This document shows, piece after piece, positions 36,301 to 42,698 of a stretch of DNA of 44,070 nucleotides. Both the position numbers and the translations under genes were made by a program. The notes beneath the pieces are model-generated. The model saw nothing but the letters and a program-made list of their open reading frames with translations, did not search any database and had not been told where the DNA came from. Within the stretch, counting starts at the first letter, position 1. Each line of letters starts with the position of its first letter. This DNA is from Candidatus Eiseniibacteriota bacterium. GTDB taxonomy: Bacteria > Eisenbacteria > RBG-16-71-46. Where the stretch lies: contig JACRIW010000115.1 of the NCBI GenBank assembly GCA_016215625.1, forward strand, positions 1 through 44,070, in the 5' to 3' direction.

Positions 36301-38146
36301 TGGGCGCGTTCGTGATGTTGTCGAACGTGTTCCCGTCGATGATCGGCGCGCTGTCGCCGTCCACGCGGATGCCGTAGGGCGTCTTGAAGAACGTCGAGTT
36401 CGTGATCCGCGGCGACGCGCTCGTGATCCAGAGCCCCGTCGGCCAGCTGTCGCCGGTGTAGTAGCCGCCGTACGTGACGCGGCAGTTGTCGAGGATGCTC
36501 GTGGCGTCGTTCGACGTGCCGGTGAAGCGGATGTACTGCCAGTTGCCCGAGCCGGGCGTGGTCGTCGCACCGTCCCCGTTCGTGTCCTGCGGAGTGCCGA
36601 CCTGGTCGTCGTAGAGCGACGTGAACACGATCGGGGCCGCGGGCGTGCCGTCGGCCACGAGGGCGCCGTCGCAGACGATGCCGCCACCGGAGATCTGGTT
36701 CTTGATCACCACGCCCGGATCGATCGTCAGCGTGACGCCGTTCAGGATGTGGAGGGACGAGTTCATGATGTAGTACGTCAGGTTCGTGTATCCGGCGACG
36801 TTCTGCTGGTGCAGTGCGGAGTTCACCGTGACGTCCTCGCCGTGCAGGCCGATCGCCGTGATGGCGTTGGCGAGGAACGAGAGCGACGTGTAGACCGGCG
36901 TCGCCGCGACGGACTGAAGGATCGGCGTCGAGGAGCAGTTGTTGATCGCGACGTTCGAGATCGCCGGGCTGCTCGTGCCGAAGAGCGCGACGCCGTGCCC
37001 GCAGTCCGAGAGGAGCGAGTTCGAGATGCCGATGTTGTTGTTCGTCATCTGGACCATGCCGACCGTGCCGGCGTTCGAGCCGAACTTGAGGCGGCAGCGC
37101 TGCAGCGAGCCAGTGGCGCCCTGCGCGAACACGACCTGGTTCCAGTCGCCGCGGTTCGGCGCCTGGATCGATCCGTTGTTGTCCGTGTCGCCCGGGCTGC
37201 CGAAGTTGTCGTCGTGGATGGACGTGATCGTGATCGTGTCGCCCGCTGCGGCGGTGCCGTTCATCGTCAGGTTGCCGCCGGAGTTCACGAGGATCGAGTA
37301 GTAGGCGATCGGCTTGATCACGACGCCGGGGCTCACCGTGAGGCTGCCGCCCGAGCCGATCGTGAGCGAGCCGAGGAGCACGTAGGTCACGTTCGTGACC
37401 GGATTGACGCCGACGGTGGCGCCGCGCTTCGGCAGGCTCGCCGCGGACGTGAGCGTCGCGCCGCGCAGGCCGATCGCGTCGTAGCCGTTGTTCGCGGTCG
37501 AGAAGACGAGGCTGGAAAACAACGGGGCCGCGGTGAAGTCGAGGACGATGGGGGTGAGCGTCGCCGCCTCGATGCTCGTGCTCGCGACGGTGGGCGCCGC
37601 GCTGCCCTGGCAGTCGATGCCGTAGTAGGACTTGCGCACGAAGCAGTTCGTCACGTTGTGGCTGCAGCTCAGGAAGGTGAGCGCCGCGTAGGAGCTCGAG
37701 CCGGCGTAGCGCACGTCGCACCACGTGAGCGCCGAGGAGCCGTCCACGGTCGCGTCCGCGAACACGATGCTGTTCCAGTCCGCCGCAGCGGGCGCGGTCG
37801 CGTTGCCGTCCCCGTTCGTGTCGCCGGCCGGGTTGTTGTCGTCCTTGATGGACGTGAAATAGATGTTGCTGCCCGCGGTGCCCACGGCCTGGATCGCGCC
37901 GTTCACGGCGAGCTGCGCGCCGGGGTTGAACTTCACCACCACGCCGGGCTGGATCGTCAGCGTGACCCCCGCACCGATCGAGATCGAGTTCTTCACCCAG
38001 AACGTCGAGCCCACGACCGTGCCGGTGGGGCCCCACGTGGTGTTCGAGGTGACGTTGCTCGTGATCGAGATCGTCTGCGCGAACGCGCTGGACGCGGTGA
38101 GCAGGAACACGGCGGCGGCGAGCAGGGCGATGCGGAAGGAGCGCAT
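33359..38146 (-). CDS. Giant secreted right-handed beta-helix protein with dockerin, cohesin-like domain and sorting domain
   Basis: The product is 1595 residues long, with signal peptide 'SFRIALLAAAVFLLTASSAFA'. Residues about 25-1290 hold six tandem ~205-residue modules. Each opens with 'GVTLTI.PGVVVK' and contains 'TS..DD..G..DTN.DG....P..GDW..I.F', followed by parallel-beta-helix coils ('SPRITNSTFFKTPYGIRVDGDSAPIIDGNTFDN'). Residues about 1298-1356 are a type I dockerin with two calcium loops: 'GDISLNGVVLAYDASLALQY' and 'GDVSGSLGVTAFDGSLILQW'. Residues about 1395-1487 look like a divergent cohesin ('EWVVPVHVTGDAPGYALELRLED...GTVATLRFTAGD'). Residues about 1503-1595 are the FlgD-like module. 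ATG 38146 follows GAGG. Beta-helices of this kind often bind or degrade polysaccharide; no catalytic residues could be assigned. Confidence 0.85.
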   Translation of the reverse strand: MRSFRIALLAAAVFLLTASSAFAQTISITSNVTSNTTWGPTGTVVGSTFWVKNSISIGAGVTLTIQPGVVVKFNPGAQLAVNGAIQAVGTAGSNIYFTSIKDDNNPAGDTNGDGNATAPAAADWNSIVFADATVDGSSALTWCDVRYAGSSSYAALTFLSCSHNVTNCFVRKSYYGIDCQGSAAPTVASTSIEAATLTPIVLDFTAAPLFSSLVFSTANNGYDAIGLRGATLTSAASLPKRGATVGVNPVTNVTYVLLGSLTIGSGGSLTVSPGVVIKPIAYYSILVNSGGNLTMNGTAAAGDTITITSIHDDNFGSPGDTDNNGSIQAPNRGDWNQVVFAQGATGSLQRCRLKFGSNAGTVGMVQMTNNNIGISNSLLSDCGHGVALFGTSSPAISNVAINNCSSTPILQSVAATPVYTSLSFLANAITAIGLHGEDVTVNSALHQQNVAGYTNLTYYIMNSSLHILNGVTLTIDPGVVIKNQISGGGIVCDGALVADGTPAAPIVFTSLYDDQVGTPQDTNGDGATTTPGSGNWQYIRFTGTSNDATSILDNCRVTYGGYYTGDSWPTGLWITSASPRITNSTFFKTPYGIRVDGDSAPIIDGNTFDNITNAPIVMSVLSDPQISTNNTYTTNGYNALALLSETLSQNCRIRYRPNVGNPASPTFAYLPTGTITIASGVTLAVDPQVVLKPTGAYSLFNVNGALNIVGSNNTTGRVFITSRRDDALAGDTTPTDSNTPQAGDWGTIDFNDTSVDAACVVRNVLFQFCGSGNANGVLGTNSASPRFARLEFFQIRTAFTIAGTSAPSLDSLNILNCQQLPIVVSLVSNPTYGNVITFANSQYLALGILGETVAQDVRTRVGKIGPYSNLNYVPSTTITIAFGAKWTIDPGVVIKFGRIFNDPTGTYVAVDGAVSAIGKPDSLIIFTSLADDQFGQDVMGDGAATTPTPAHWQGFYLSAVSNDLVNRFDHCRFRYGGYSEGVLNLVSAGPTLNNCIFTRNHTAPAYIKGASTPTFNNCDFDSTTAVGYGTPVFLSLVSEPVFNNCRFLGNWYTALGVINESIAQDVLWKIRAVAGRQNMPYFMNGQVTVGLGATLSMQPGVQVKGYGGSSILVQRAFQAEGRTQPDSMIVFTSWKDDFYGGDSNADGAASSPSFGDWGYVQIDGTAIDPQVRFRNCVFRYGGSGTSYGAIRCVNSSPSIDSTLFAYNATGITVEGSSNPTIHGCSLYGQQYSAINNTGNAFCVSADGNWWGAPSGPNDASATADLCGLGTNAGLGDAVSNNVDYTPFATSGIQNPLLGDISLNGVVLAYDASLALQYAVSAISLSPLQKLVGDVSGSLGVTAFDGSLILQWVAGAIPAFPAAATGAHEAPDGALAARRFVERATGSFAVSLGDAVREGAEWVVPVHVTGDAPGYALELRLEDGDASLLSGFEPANGGALKASRVDGSTAAVAMAVLEPFASGTVATLRFTAGDEPFHVPALTLARVNEVAASSGGTPVAPRLSLLGHPSPNPAKGPATIQLTIGTADRSAAAQVSIVDVAGRHVRTLAHAPLGAGLHTLTWDLARDDGSAAASGLYFVRARVGASSFTQRLVVVR
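34085..34258 (-). other. Dockerin domain (two duplicated calcium-binding repeats)
   Basis: Repeat 1 has D1-S3-N5-V7-D12 spacing in 'DISLNGVVLAYD'; repeat 2 has D1-S3-S5-D12 in 'DVSGSLGVTAFD'. After each loop comes the F-helix 'ASLALQYAV' or 'GSLILQWVA'. The putative recognition pairs at positions 10-11 are AY and AF, nearly symmetric, as in dockerins that bind cohesins in two orientations. Confidence 0.85.
34690..37870 (-). repeat. Six tandem ~615-bp coding repeats of the beta-helix protein
   Basis: The 'TS..DD' hallmark of each unit falls near 37850, 37222, 36626, 35985, 35372 and 34757. This gives periods of about 628, 596, 641, 613 and 615 bp. Units are diverged at the protein level except for the 'PGVVVK' strand, the DD...DTN.DG loop and the following GDW. 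They arose by old internal duplication rather than recent slippage. Confidence 0.75.
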
Positions 38147-38408
38147 GGCGGGGCCTCGGGGCGGAGGGAACGGGTGGGACCGGGGAACACCGTTGGGACG
38201 ACGGATGCGGGCCGGTGTCACGCGGAAACGGGCCCGCGGGCGGGTCCATTCTGGCGAGGTGCCTCGGCCCCCGTCCACGGGAAACCCGCCCTTTTGCCCC
38301 CGGGTCGTGCGCGAAGTTCGCTCTTGCGGCGCGACGGCCGCCAAGGACACTCTGTGCGGTCACTTTCGTCCGTCTTGCCGCAATCGCCATTTTCCGAGGG
38401 GTGCTTCC
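38147..38408. other. Divergent intergenic region between dockerin operon and OPT transporter
   Basis: These 262 bp hold no credible gene. They must contain the promoter of the three-gene surface operon (minus) and of the OPT operon (plus). TTGCGG near 38324-38329 could be a -35 for the plus strand, but no convincing -10 follows. Confidence 0.35.
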
Positions 38409-40451
38409 TTGTCTGAAACGCCGACGGCCGACGAAACCGCACAGAAGAAAAGAACCCCCGAGGAGATCGAGCGCGACTGGTACGAGAACGTCTACCAGGG
38501 CGACAAGATGAAGCAGTTCACCGCCCGGGCCGTGATCATGGGCATGCTGCTCGGCATGGTCATGGTCTGCTCCAACGTGTACGTCGGGCTCAAGGCCGGC
38601 TGGAGCATGGGCGTCGCGATCACGTCCTGCGTGCTCGCCTACCTCACGTTCCAGGTGCTGCAGGCCACGATCGGGCCCCTGCTCGTGAAGATGCACGGCG
38701 TGCCCGTGATCGGCGGGTTCTTCCGGTGGATCTGGCCGGACAACCACTATTCGATCCTCGAGAACAACTGCATGCAGTCCACGGCCTCGGCGGGCGGCTC
38801 GATGACGAGCGCCGGGCTCGTGAACGCCATTCCCGCGCTCATGATGCTGAGCGCGACCGCGATCCCCGCGACGTTCGAGGCGCGCTGCTTCGCGCTCATC
38901 CCGTGGGTCGCGATGATCTCGGGACTCGGCGTGTTCCTCGCCATCCCGACCAAGCGCCAGATGATCAACATCGAGCAGCTGCCGTTCCCGAGCGGCAAGG
39001 CCGCGGCGACGACGCTCACCGCGCTGCACTCGGGCGGCGAGGAAGCCGCCAAGCAGGCGCGCGCGCTCGGCATCTCGGGCGCGATCGGGCTCGCGATCAC
39101 GTGGCTGCGCGACGCCGGCGACCTCGTGTTCATGAAGACGCAGGAGATCGCGGGCGCGCCCAAGTGGGCGCTCGTGAAGGGCTGGTTCTGGCCAGAGGCG
39201 GCGCCGTGGCTCAAGCTGCCGCGCCTCGAGACCGTGTGGGGCACGGGCGGCATCGCGATCGGCACCTGGAAGGACGCGCCGCTCTACCTCAACCAGGTCA
39301 CGATGTCGCTCGAGGGTTCGCTGCTGTTCGTCGCTTCGGGCGCGATCATGAGCTTCCGCCAGGCGTGGAGCCTCATGCTCGGCGCCGTGATCAACTACTG
39401 CATCCTCGCGCCCCACTTCCTCAACGAGGGCGTCATCGAGGCCGCGAGCTTCCGCAAGATCTCGTCGTGGTCGCTGTGGACCGGGGTGCCCATGATGGTC
39501 ACGTCGGGGCTGCTGCTCTTCTTCCTCAACTGGAAGTCGGTCGTGCGCGCGTTCGGCACGATCGCCCAGTTCCTCGGCAAGAAGGCCGACGCGAACGACC
39601 CGATGGACAAGATCGAAGTGCCCGGCTCGTGGTTCGTCGCCGGCTACGTCGGCTGCGGCACGGGCTGCGTGCTGCTCGGACATCACCTGTTCGGCATCCA
39701 GTACTGGATGGGCGTCATCGCGGTGCTCGCGACGTTCCTGCTCGTCGTCGTCTCGACGCGCGCGACCGGCGAGACCGACATCACGCCCGTCGGCCCGCTG
39801 AGCAAGATCACGCAGCTCACGTTCGGCGCGATCGCCCCGGGCAACGTCCCCACGAACCTCATGACGGCGAACATCACCGCCGGCGCGACGAGCCACGCGG
39901 GCGACCTGCTCATCGACCTCAAGAGCGGCTACCTGCTCGGCGCCAACCCGCGCCGCCAGTTCCTCGCGCAGTTCTTCGGGGTGATGGCGGGCTCGCTGAT
40001 CGTGGTGCCGGTGTACTTCATCCTCATTCCGGACGCGTCCGCGCTCGGCGGCGAGAAGTGGCCGGCGCCCGCGGCGCTCGTCTGGCGCGGTGTCGCCGAG
40101 CTGCTCGCCAAGGGCGTCGAGGCGCTGCCGATCACGGCGCGCTGGGGCCTGCTCGTCGGCAGCATCCTGGGACTCATCCTGCCGCTGCTCGAGATCCGCT
40201 TCCCGACGGCGAAGAAGTATATTCCGTCCGCGACCGGCCTCGGTCTCGCCTTCACGATCAACGGCTTCAACTCGATCTCGATGTTCCTCGGCGCGTGCCT
40301 CGCGCTCGTGCTGTCGAAGTACGCGAAGCAGTGGCACGAGCGTTACACGGTTCCCGTCTCGTCCGGCATCATCGCGGGCGAGAGCCTCATGGGTGTGGCC
40401 ATCGCGCTCATCACCGCGTTGCCCAACCTCGCGGCGATGCTGAAGAAGTAG
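38409..40451 (+). CDS. OPT-family oligopeptide transporter
   Basis: The 680-residue, multi-pass membrane protein matches the OPT family (bacterial subgroup). It has 'FTARAVIMGMLLGMVMVCSNVYVGLKAGWSMGVAI', 'ENNCMQSTASAGGSM', 'EQLPFPSGKAAATTL', and 'QFFGVMAGSLIVVPVYFILIP' near residue 520. About 14-16 hydrophobic segments are present. OPT proteins import small peptides or metal chelates driven by protons. TTG 38409 is the start; GAGGGG (38396-38401) lies 7 nt upstream and there is no ATG or GTG in frame nearby. The next gene follows after 16 nt and is probably co-transcribed. It ends in TAG. Confidence 0.9.
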   Translation: MSETPTADETAQKKRTPEEIERDWYENVYQGDKMKQFTARAVIMGMLLGMVMVCSNVYVGLKAGWSMGVAITSCVLAYLTFQVLQATIGPLLVKMHGVPVIGGFFRWIWPDNHYSILENNCMQSTASAGGSMTSAGLVNAIPALMMLSATAIPATFEARCFALIPWVAMISGLGVFLAIPTKRQMINIEQLPFPSGKAAATTLTALHSGGEEAAKQARALGISGAIGLAITWLRDAGDLVFMKTQEIAGAPKWALVKGWFWPEAAPWLKLPRLETVWGTGGIAIGTWKDAPLYLNQVTMSLEGSLLFVASGAIMSFRQAWSLMLGAVINYCILAPHFLNEGVIEAASFRKISSWSLWTGVPMMVTSGLLLFFLNWKSVVRAFGTIAQFLGKKADANDPMDKIEVPGSWFVAGYVGCGTGCVLLGHHLFGIQYWMGVIAVLATFLLVVVSTRATGETDITPVGPLSKITQLTFGAIAPGNVPTNLMTANITAGATSHAGDLLIDLKSGYLLGANPRRQFLAQFFGVMAGSLIVVPVYFILIPDASALGGEKWPAPAALVWRGVAELLAKGVEALPITARWGLLVGSILGLILPLLEIRFPTAKKYIPSATGLGLAFTINGFNSISMFLGACLALVLSKYAKQWHERYTVPVSSGIIAGESLMGVAIALITALPNLAAMLKK

Positions 40452-40467
40452 CCCCGGAGGGCCGAAG

Positions 40468-41640
40468 TTGAAGGTCATGAAGACCCTCTTCGCCTCGTTC
40501 CTTCTCCTGGCCGCCTGCGCCGGCGCGCTTCCGGCGCACGCGCAGGGCGTGTCCATGACGCCCGATTCGCTGGCCGACCGGGCGCTGTACGAACGGCTTT
40601 CGGCCATGGTCATGGCGTCGTTCGACAGCGCGCGCGGCGGGTTCGTGCGGCGCGACGGCACGCCGTGCGAGGCGGCGATCGAGCTGGCGCTGCTGCGCGG
40701 CCGCGACGGCGATTCGCTCGCGGCGCGCCGCGCGCGCCACACGCTCGCGTGGACGCGCGTGCTGCTCGACACGGTGGGCGGCGGTTACCTGAACGGTCTC
40801 AAGGACCGCGACCCGAGCCATCCGAGCTTCGCGAAACTCACGAGCTTCAACGCGCGCAGGCTCGAACTGCTCGTGCTCGCGCCCGGCGCGGCGGGCAACG
40901 CCGAGCGCCGCGTCGTGGACTACTTCGAACGCGTTCTCGTGGAGCCGCGCGGCGGCTTCCTCACCGGGCAGGGCGGTTCGCAGGACCTCGAGCCCGAGTC
41001 GAACGGCCTCGCGCTGCAGGCGTGGTGGCGGCTGGGCACGCGCGACGCCGACTCGACGAGGCGCGCCTTCGGCTGGAAGAGCGGCGACCAGGTCTGGGCC
41101 GTGTGCCGAGACGCCGACTACGGACTCGTGCGCAAGGACACCTGGGGCAAGATCCGCGAGCCCTCGCTGCTCGCCGACCAGGTCGAGATGGGCCGCGCGT
41201 TCCTGTTCGCGTGGCGCGCCGCGGGGCGCGACACCGATCTCGTGCGTGCCCGCGAGCTGGCCCTGCTCGTGTGCGCGCGGTTCGAGGACGGGCAGCACGG
41301 CGGCTTCCGCAACGAGTTCGCGGGCGAACGCTTCGGCAAGTCGCGGCGCTCCGCTCGGCCGTTCGAGGACAACGCGCGCGCGGCCCGCTTCGTGATGGAA
41401 CTCGCGAACGCGACGAACGAGCCCGTGATCGCCGGCGCGGCGCGCCGTGCGTGGGCCGCGTTCGTGCGCCAGTTCGACAAGCCGCGGCTCGAGCTCGCCG
41501 ACTGGGCGCTCGCCGTGCGCGCTTCGTTCGCCGACGACGCACCCGAACGTTCCCGCTGGGGCGTGCCCGAGCCGAAGCCGGCGCCGGCGAAGCCTCCGGT
41601 CCCCACGAAGAAGAAGGCCGTGAAGGGGAAGCGGCGCTGA
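40468..41640 (+). CDS. Exported alpha/alpha-barrel protein (YyaL/DUF255 C-terminal-like), possible lipoprotein
   Basis: The 390-residue protein begins with a signal sequence 'MKTLFASFLLLAACAGALPAHAQG'. The LAAC could be a lipobox, or cleavage may follow AHA. The body is helical, with recurrent 'GGF' motifs ('FDSARGGFVRRDG', 'VEPRGGFLTGQGG', 'EDGQHGGFRNEFAG'), as in the (alpha/alpha)6 barrel of YyaL/N-acylglucosamine-2-epimerase-like proteins. The thioredoxin domain that YyaL carries is absent. The tail is Lys/Pro-rich. TTG 40468 lies 6 nt after GGAGGG and is preferred; ATG 40477 is 15 nt away. It is co-transcribed with the OPT transporter, so a periplasmic role with peptides or glycopeptides is conceivable but unproven. 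Confidence 0.65.
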   Translation: MKVMKTLFASFLLLAACAGALPAHAQGVSMTPDSLADRALYERLSAMVMASFDSARGGFVRRDGTPCEAAIELALLRGRDGDSLAARRARHTLAWTRVLLDTVGGGYLNGLKDRDPSHPSFAKLTSFNARRLELLVLAPGAAGNAERRVVDYFERVLVEPRGGFLTGQGGSQDLEPESNGLALQAWWRLGTRDADSTRRAFGWKSGDQVWAVCRDADYGLVRKDTWGKIREPSLLADQVEMGRAFLFAWRAAGRDTDLVRARELALLVCARFEDGQHGGFRNEFAGERFGKSRRSARPFEDNARAARFVMELANATNEPVIAGAARRAWAAFVRQFDKPRLELADWALAVRASFADDAPERSRWGVPEPKPAPAKPPVPTKKKAVKGKRR

Positions 41641-41670
41641 TCGTCACTCTCGTTCACACGCCGGCGTGCG

Positions 41671-41699
41671 TTGACGCTTCCCGGACGACGGCCTACTTT
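41671..41699 (+). promoter_or_regulatory. Candidate sigma70-type promoter
   Basis: TTGACG (41671-41676, five of six matches), a 17-nt spacer and TACTTT (41694-41699) lie in the 100-nt gap before the ATG at 41741. The predicted leader is about 35 nt. Confidence 0.5.
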
Positions 41700-41740
41700 C
41701 GGCGCGCCCTCGCCACTCACCACCCCACACCGGAGCACGC

Positions 41741-42694
41741 ATGCGCAAGGTCCTGATCACCGGCGTCACCGGATTCGCCGGCAGCCATCTGGTCGAGTTC
41801 CTCCATTCGCGTGGCGATTGCGAAATCCACGGCATCTACCGCTGGCGCAGCCGAATGGAGAATATCGAGCACCTGACGCAGTTGATCACGCTGCACGAGT
41901 GCGACCTGCGCGACGCGATGAACACGTACGACACGATCGCGCGCATCCGGCCGGACTGGATCTTCCATCTCGCGGCGCAGTCGTTCGTGCCCACCTCGTG
42001 GGTCGCGCCGTCCGAGTCGCTCAGCACCAACGTCATGGCGCAGGTGAACATCTTCGAGGCCGTGCGCCGGCTCGGGCTCAAGACGCGCATCCAGCTCGCG
42101 TGCTCGTCGGAAGAGTACGGGATGGTCCATCCCGAAGAGACGCCCATCAAGGAGACCAACCCGCTGCGGCCGCTGTCGCCGTACGCGGTGAGCAAGGTCG
42201 CGCAGGACATGCTGGGCTACCAGTACTGGATGAGCTGGAAGGTGGACTCCGTCCGCACGCGCGGCTTCAATCACGAAGGCCCGCGCCGCGGCCCGGTGTT
42301 CGTCGCGAGCGACTTCGCCAAGCAGATCGCGGACATCGAGAAGGGCAAGAAGGCGCCGATCCTCCACGTCGGCAATCTCGAGGCGAAGCGCGACTTCACC
42401 GACGTGCGCGACATGGTGCGCGCGTACGTGCTCGCGCTGGAGAAGTGCGAGCCCGGCGAGGTCTACAACATCGCGAGCGGCAGCTGCTGGACGATCCAGG
42501 CGCTGCTCGACCACCTGCTTTCGCTGACCAAGGTCAAGATCGAGGTGAAGGAGGATCCGGCCCGCCTGCGTCCCTCGGACGTGCCGATCCTGCTCGGCGA
42601 CAACAGCAAGTTCGTCAAGGCCACCGGCTGGCAGCCGACGATCAAGTTCGAGCAGACGTTGTCGGACATGCTGGAGTACTGGCGCTCGCGCTGA
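41741..42694 (+). CDS. NAD(P)-dependent sugar-nucleotide dehydratase/epimerase, GDP-mannose 4,6-dehydratase type
   Basis: The 317-residue extended SDR enzyme has the Rossmann motif 'KVLITGVTGFAGSHLVEFL', 'PDWIFHLAAQSFVP', the catalytic Ser region 'QLACSSEEYGMVHPEE' and YxxxK in 'LSPYAVSKVAQDMLGYQ'. 'VRTRGFNHEGPRRG' follows, with the 'RPSDVPILLGDNSKFVKATGWQP' C terminus typical of GMD and GDP-6-deoxyhexose reductase (Rmd) relatives. It most likely makes or reduces GDP-4-keto-6-deoxymannose for a surface polysaccharide, alongside the flippase 4 nt downstream. Choosing between GMD and Rmd needs alignment; the TGFAGSH motif is somewhat more Rmd-like. Confidence 0.85.
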   Translation: MRKVLITGVTGFAGSHLVEFLHSRGDCEIHGIYRWRSRMENIEHLTQLITLHECDLRDAMNTYDTIARIRPDWIFHLAAQSFVPTSWVAPSESLSTNVMAQVNIFEAVRRLGLKTRIQLACSSEEYGMVHPEETPIKETNPLRPLSPYAVSKVAQDMLGYQYWMSWKVDSVRTRGFNHEGPRRGPVFVASDFAKQIADIEKGKKAPILHVGNLEAKRDFTDVRDMVRAYVLALEKCEPGEVYNIASGSCWTIQALLDHLLSLTKVKIEVKEDPARLRPSDVPILLGDNSKFVKATGWQPTIKFEQTLSDMLEYWRSR

Positions 42695-42698
42695 CGAC

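Noticed and set aside
34431..40772. A 2113-codon open frame on the minus strand across the beta-helix and OPT genes
   Set aside because: Its translation is Arg/His/Asp-rich low complexity, it is the frame-shifted mirror of two clearly real genes, and it has no domain. Long shadow frames are expected at this GC content.
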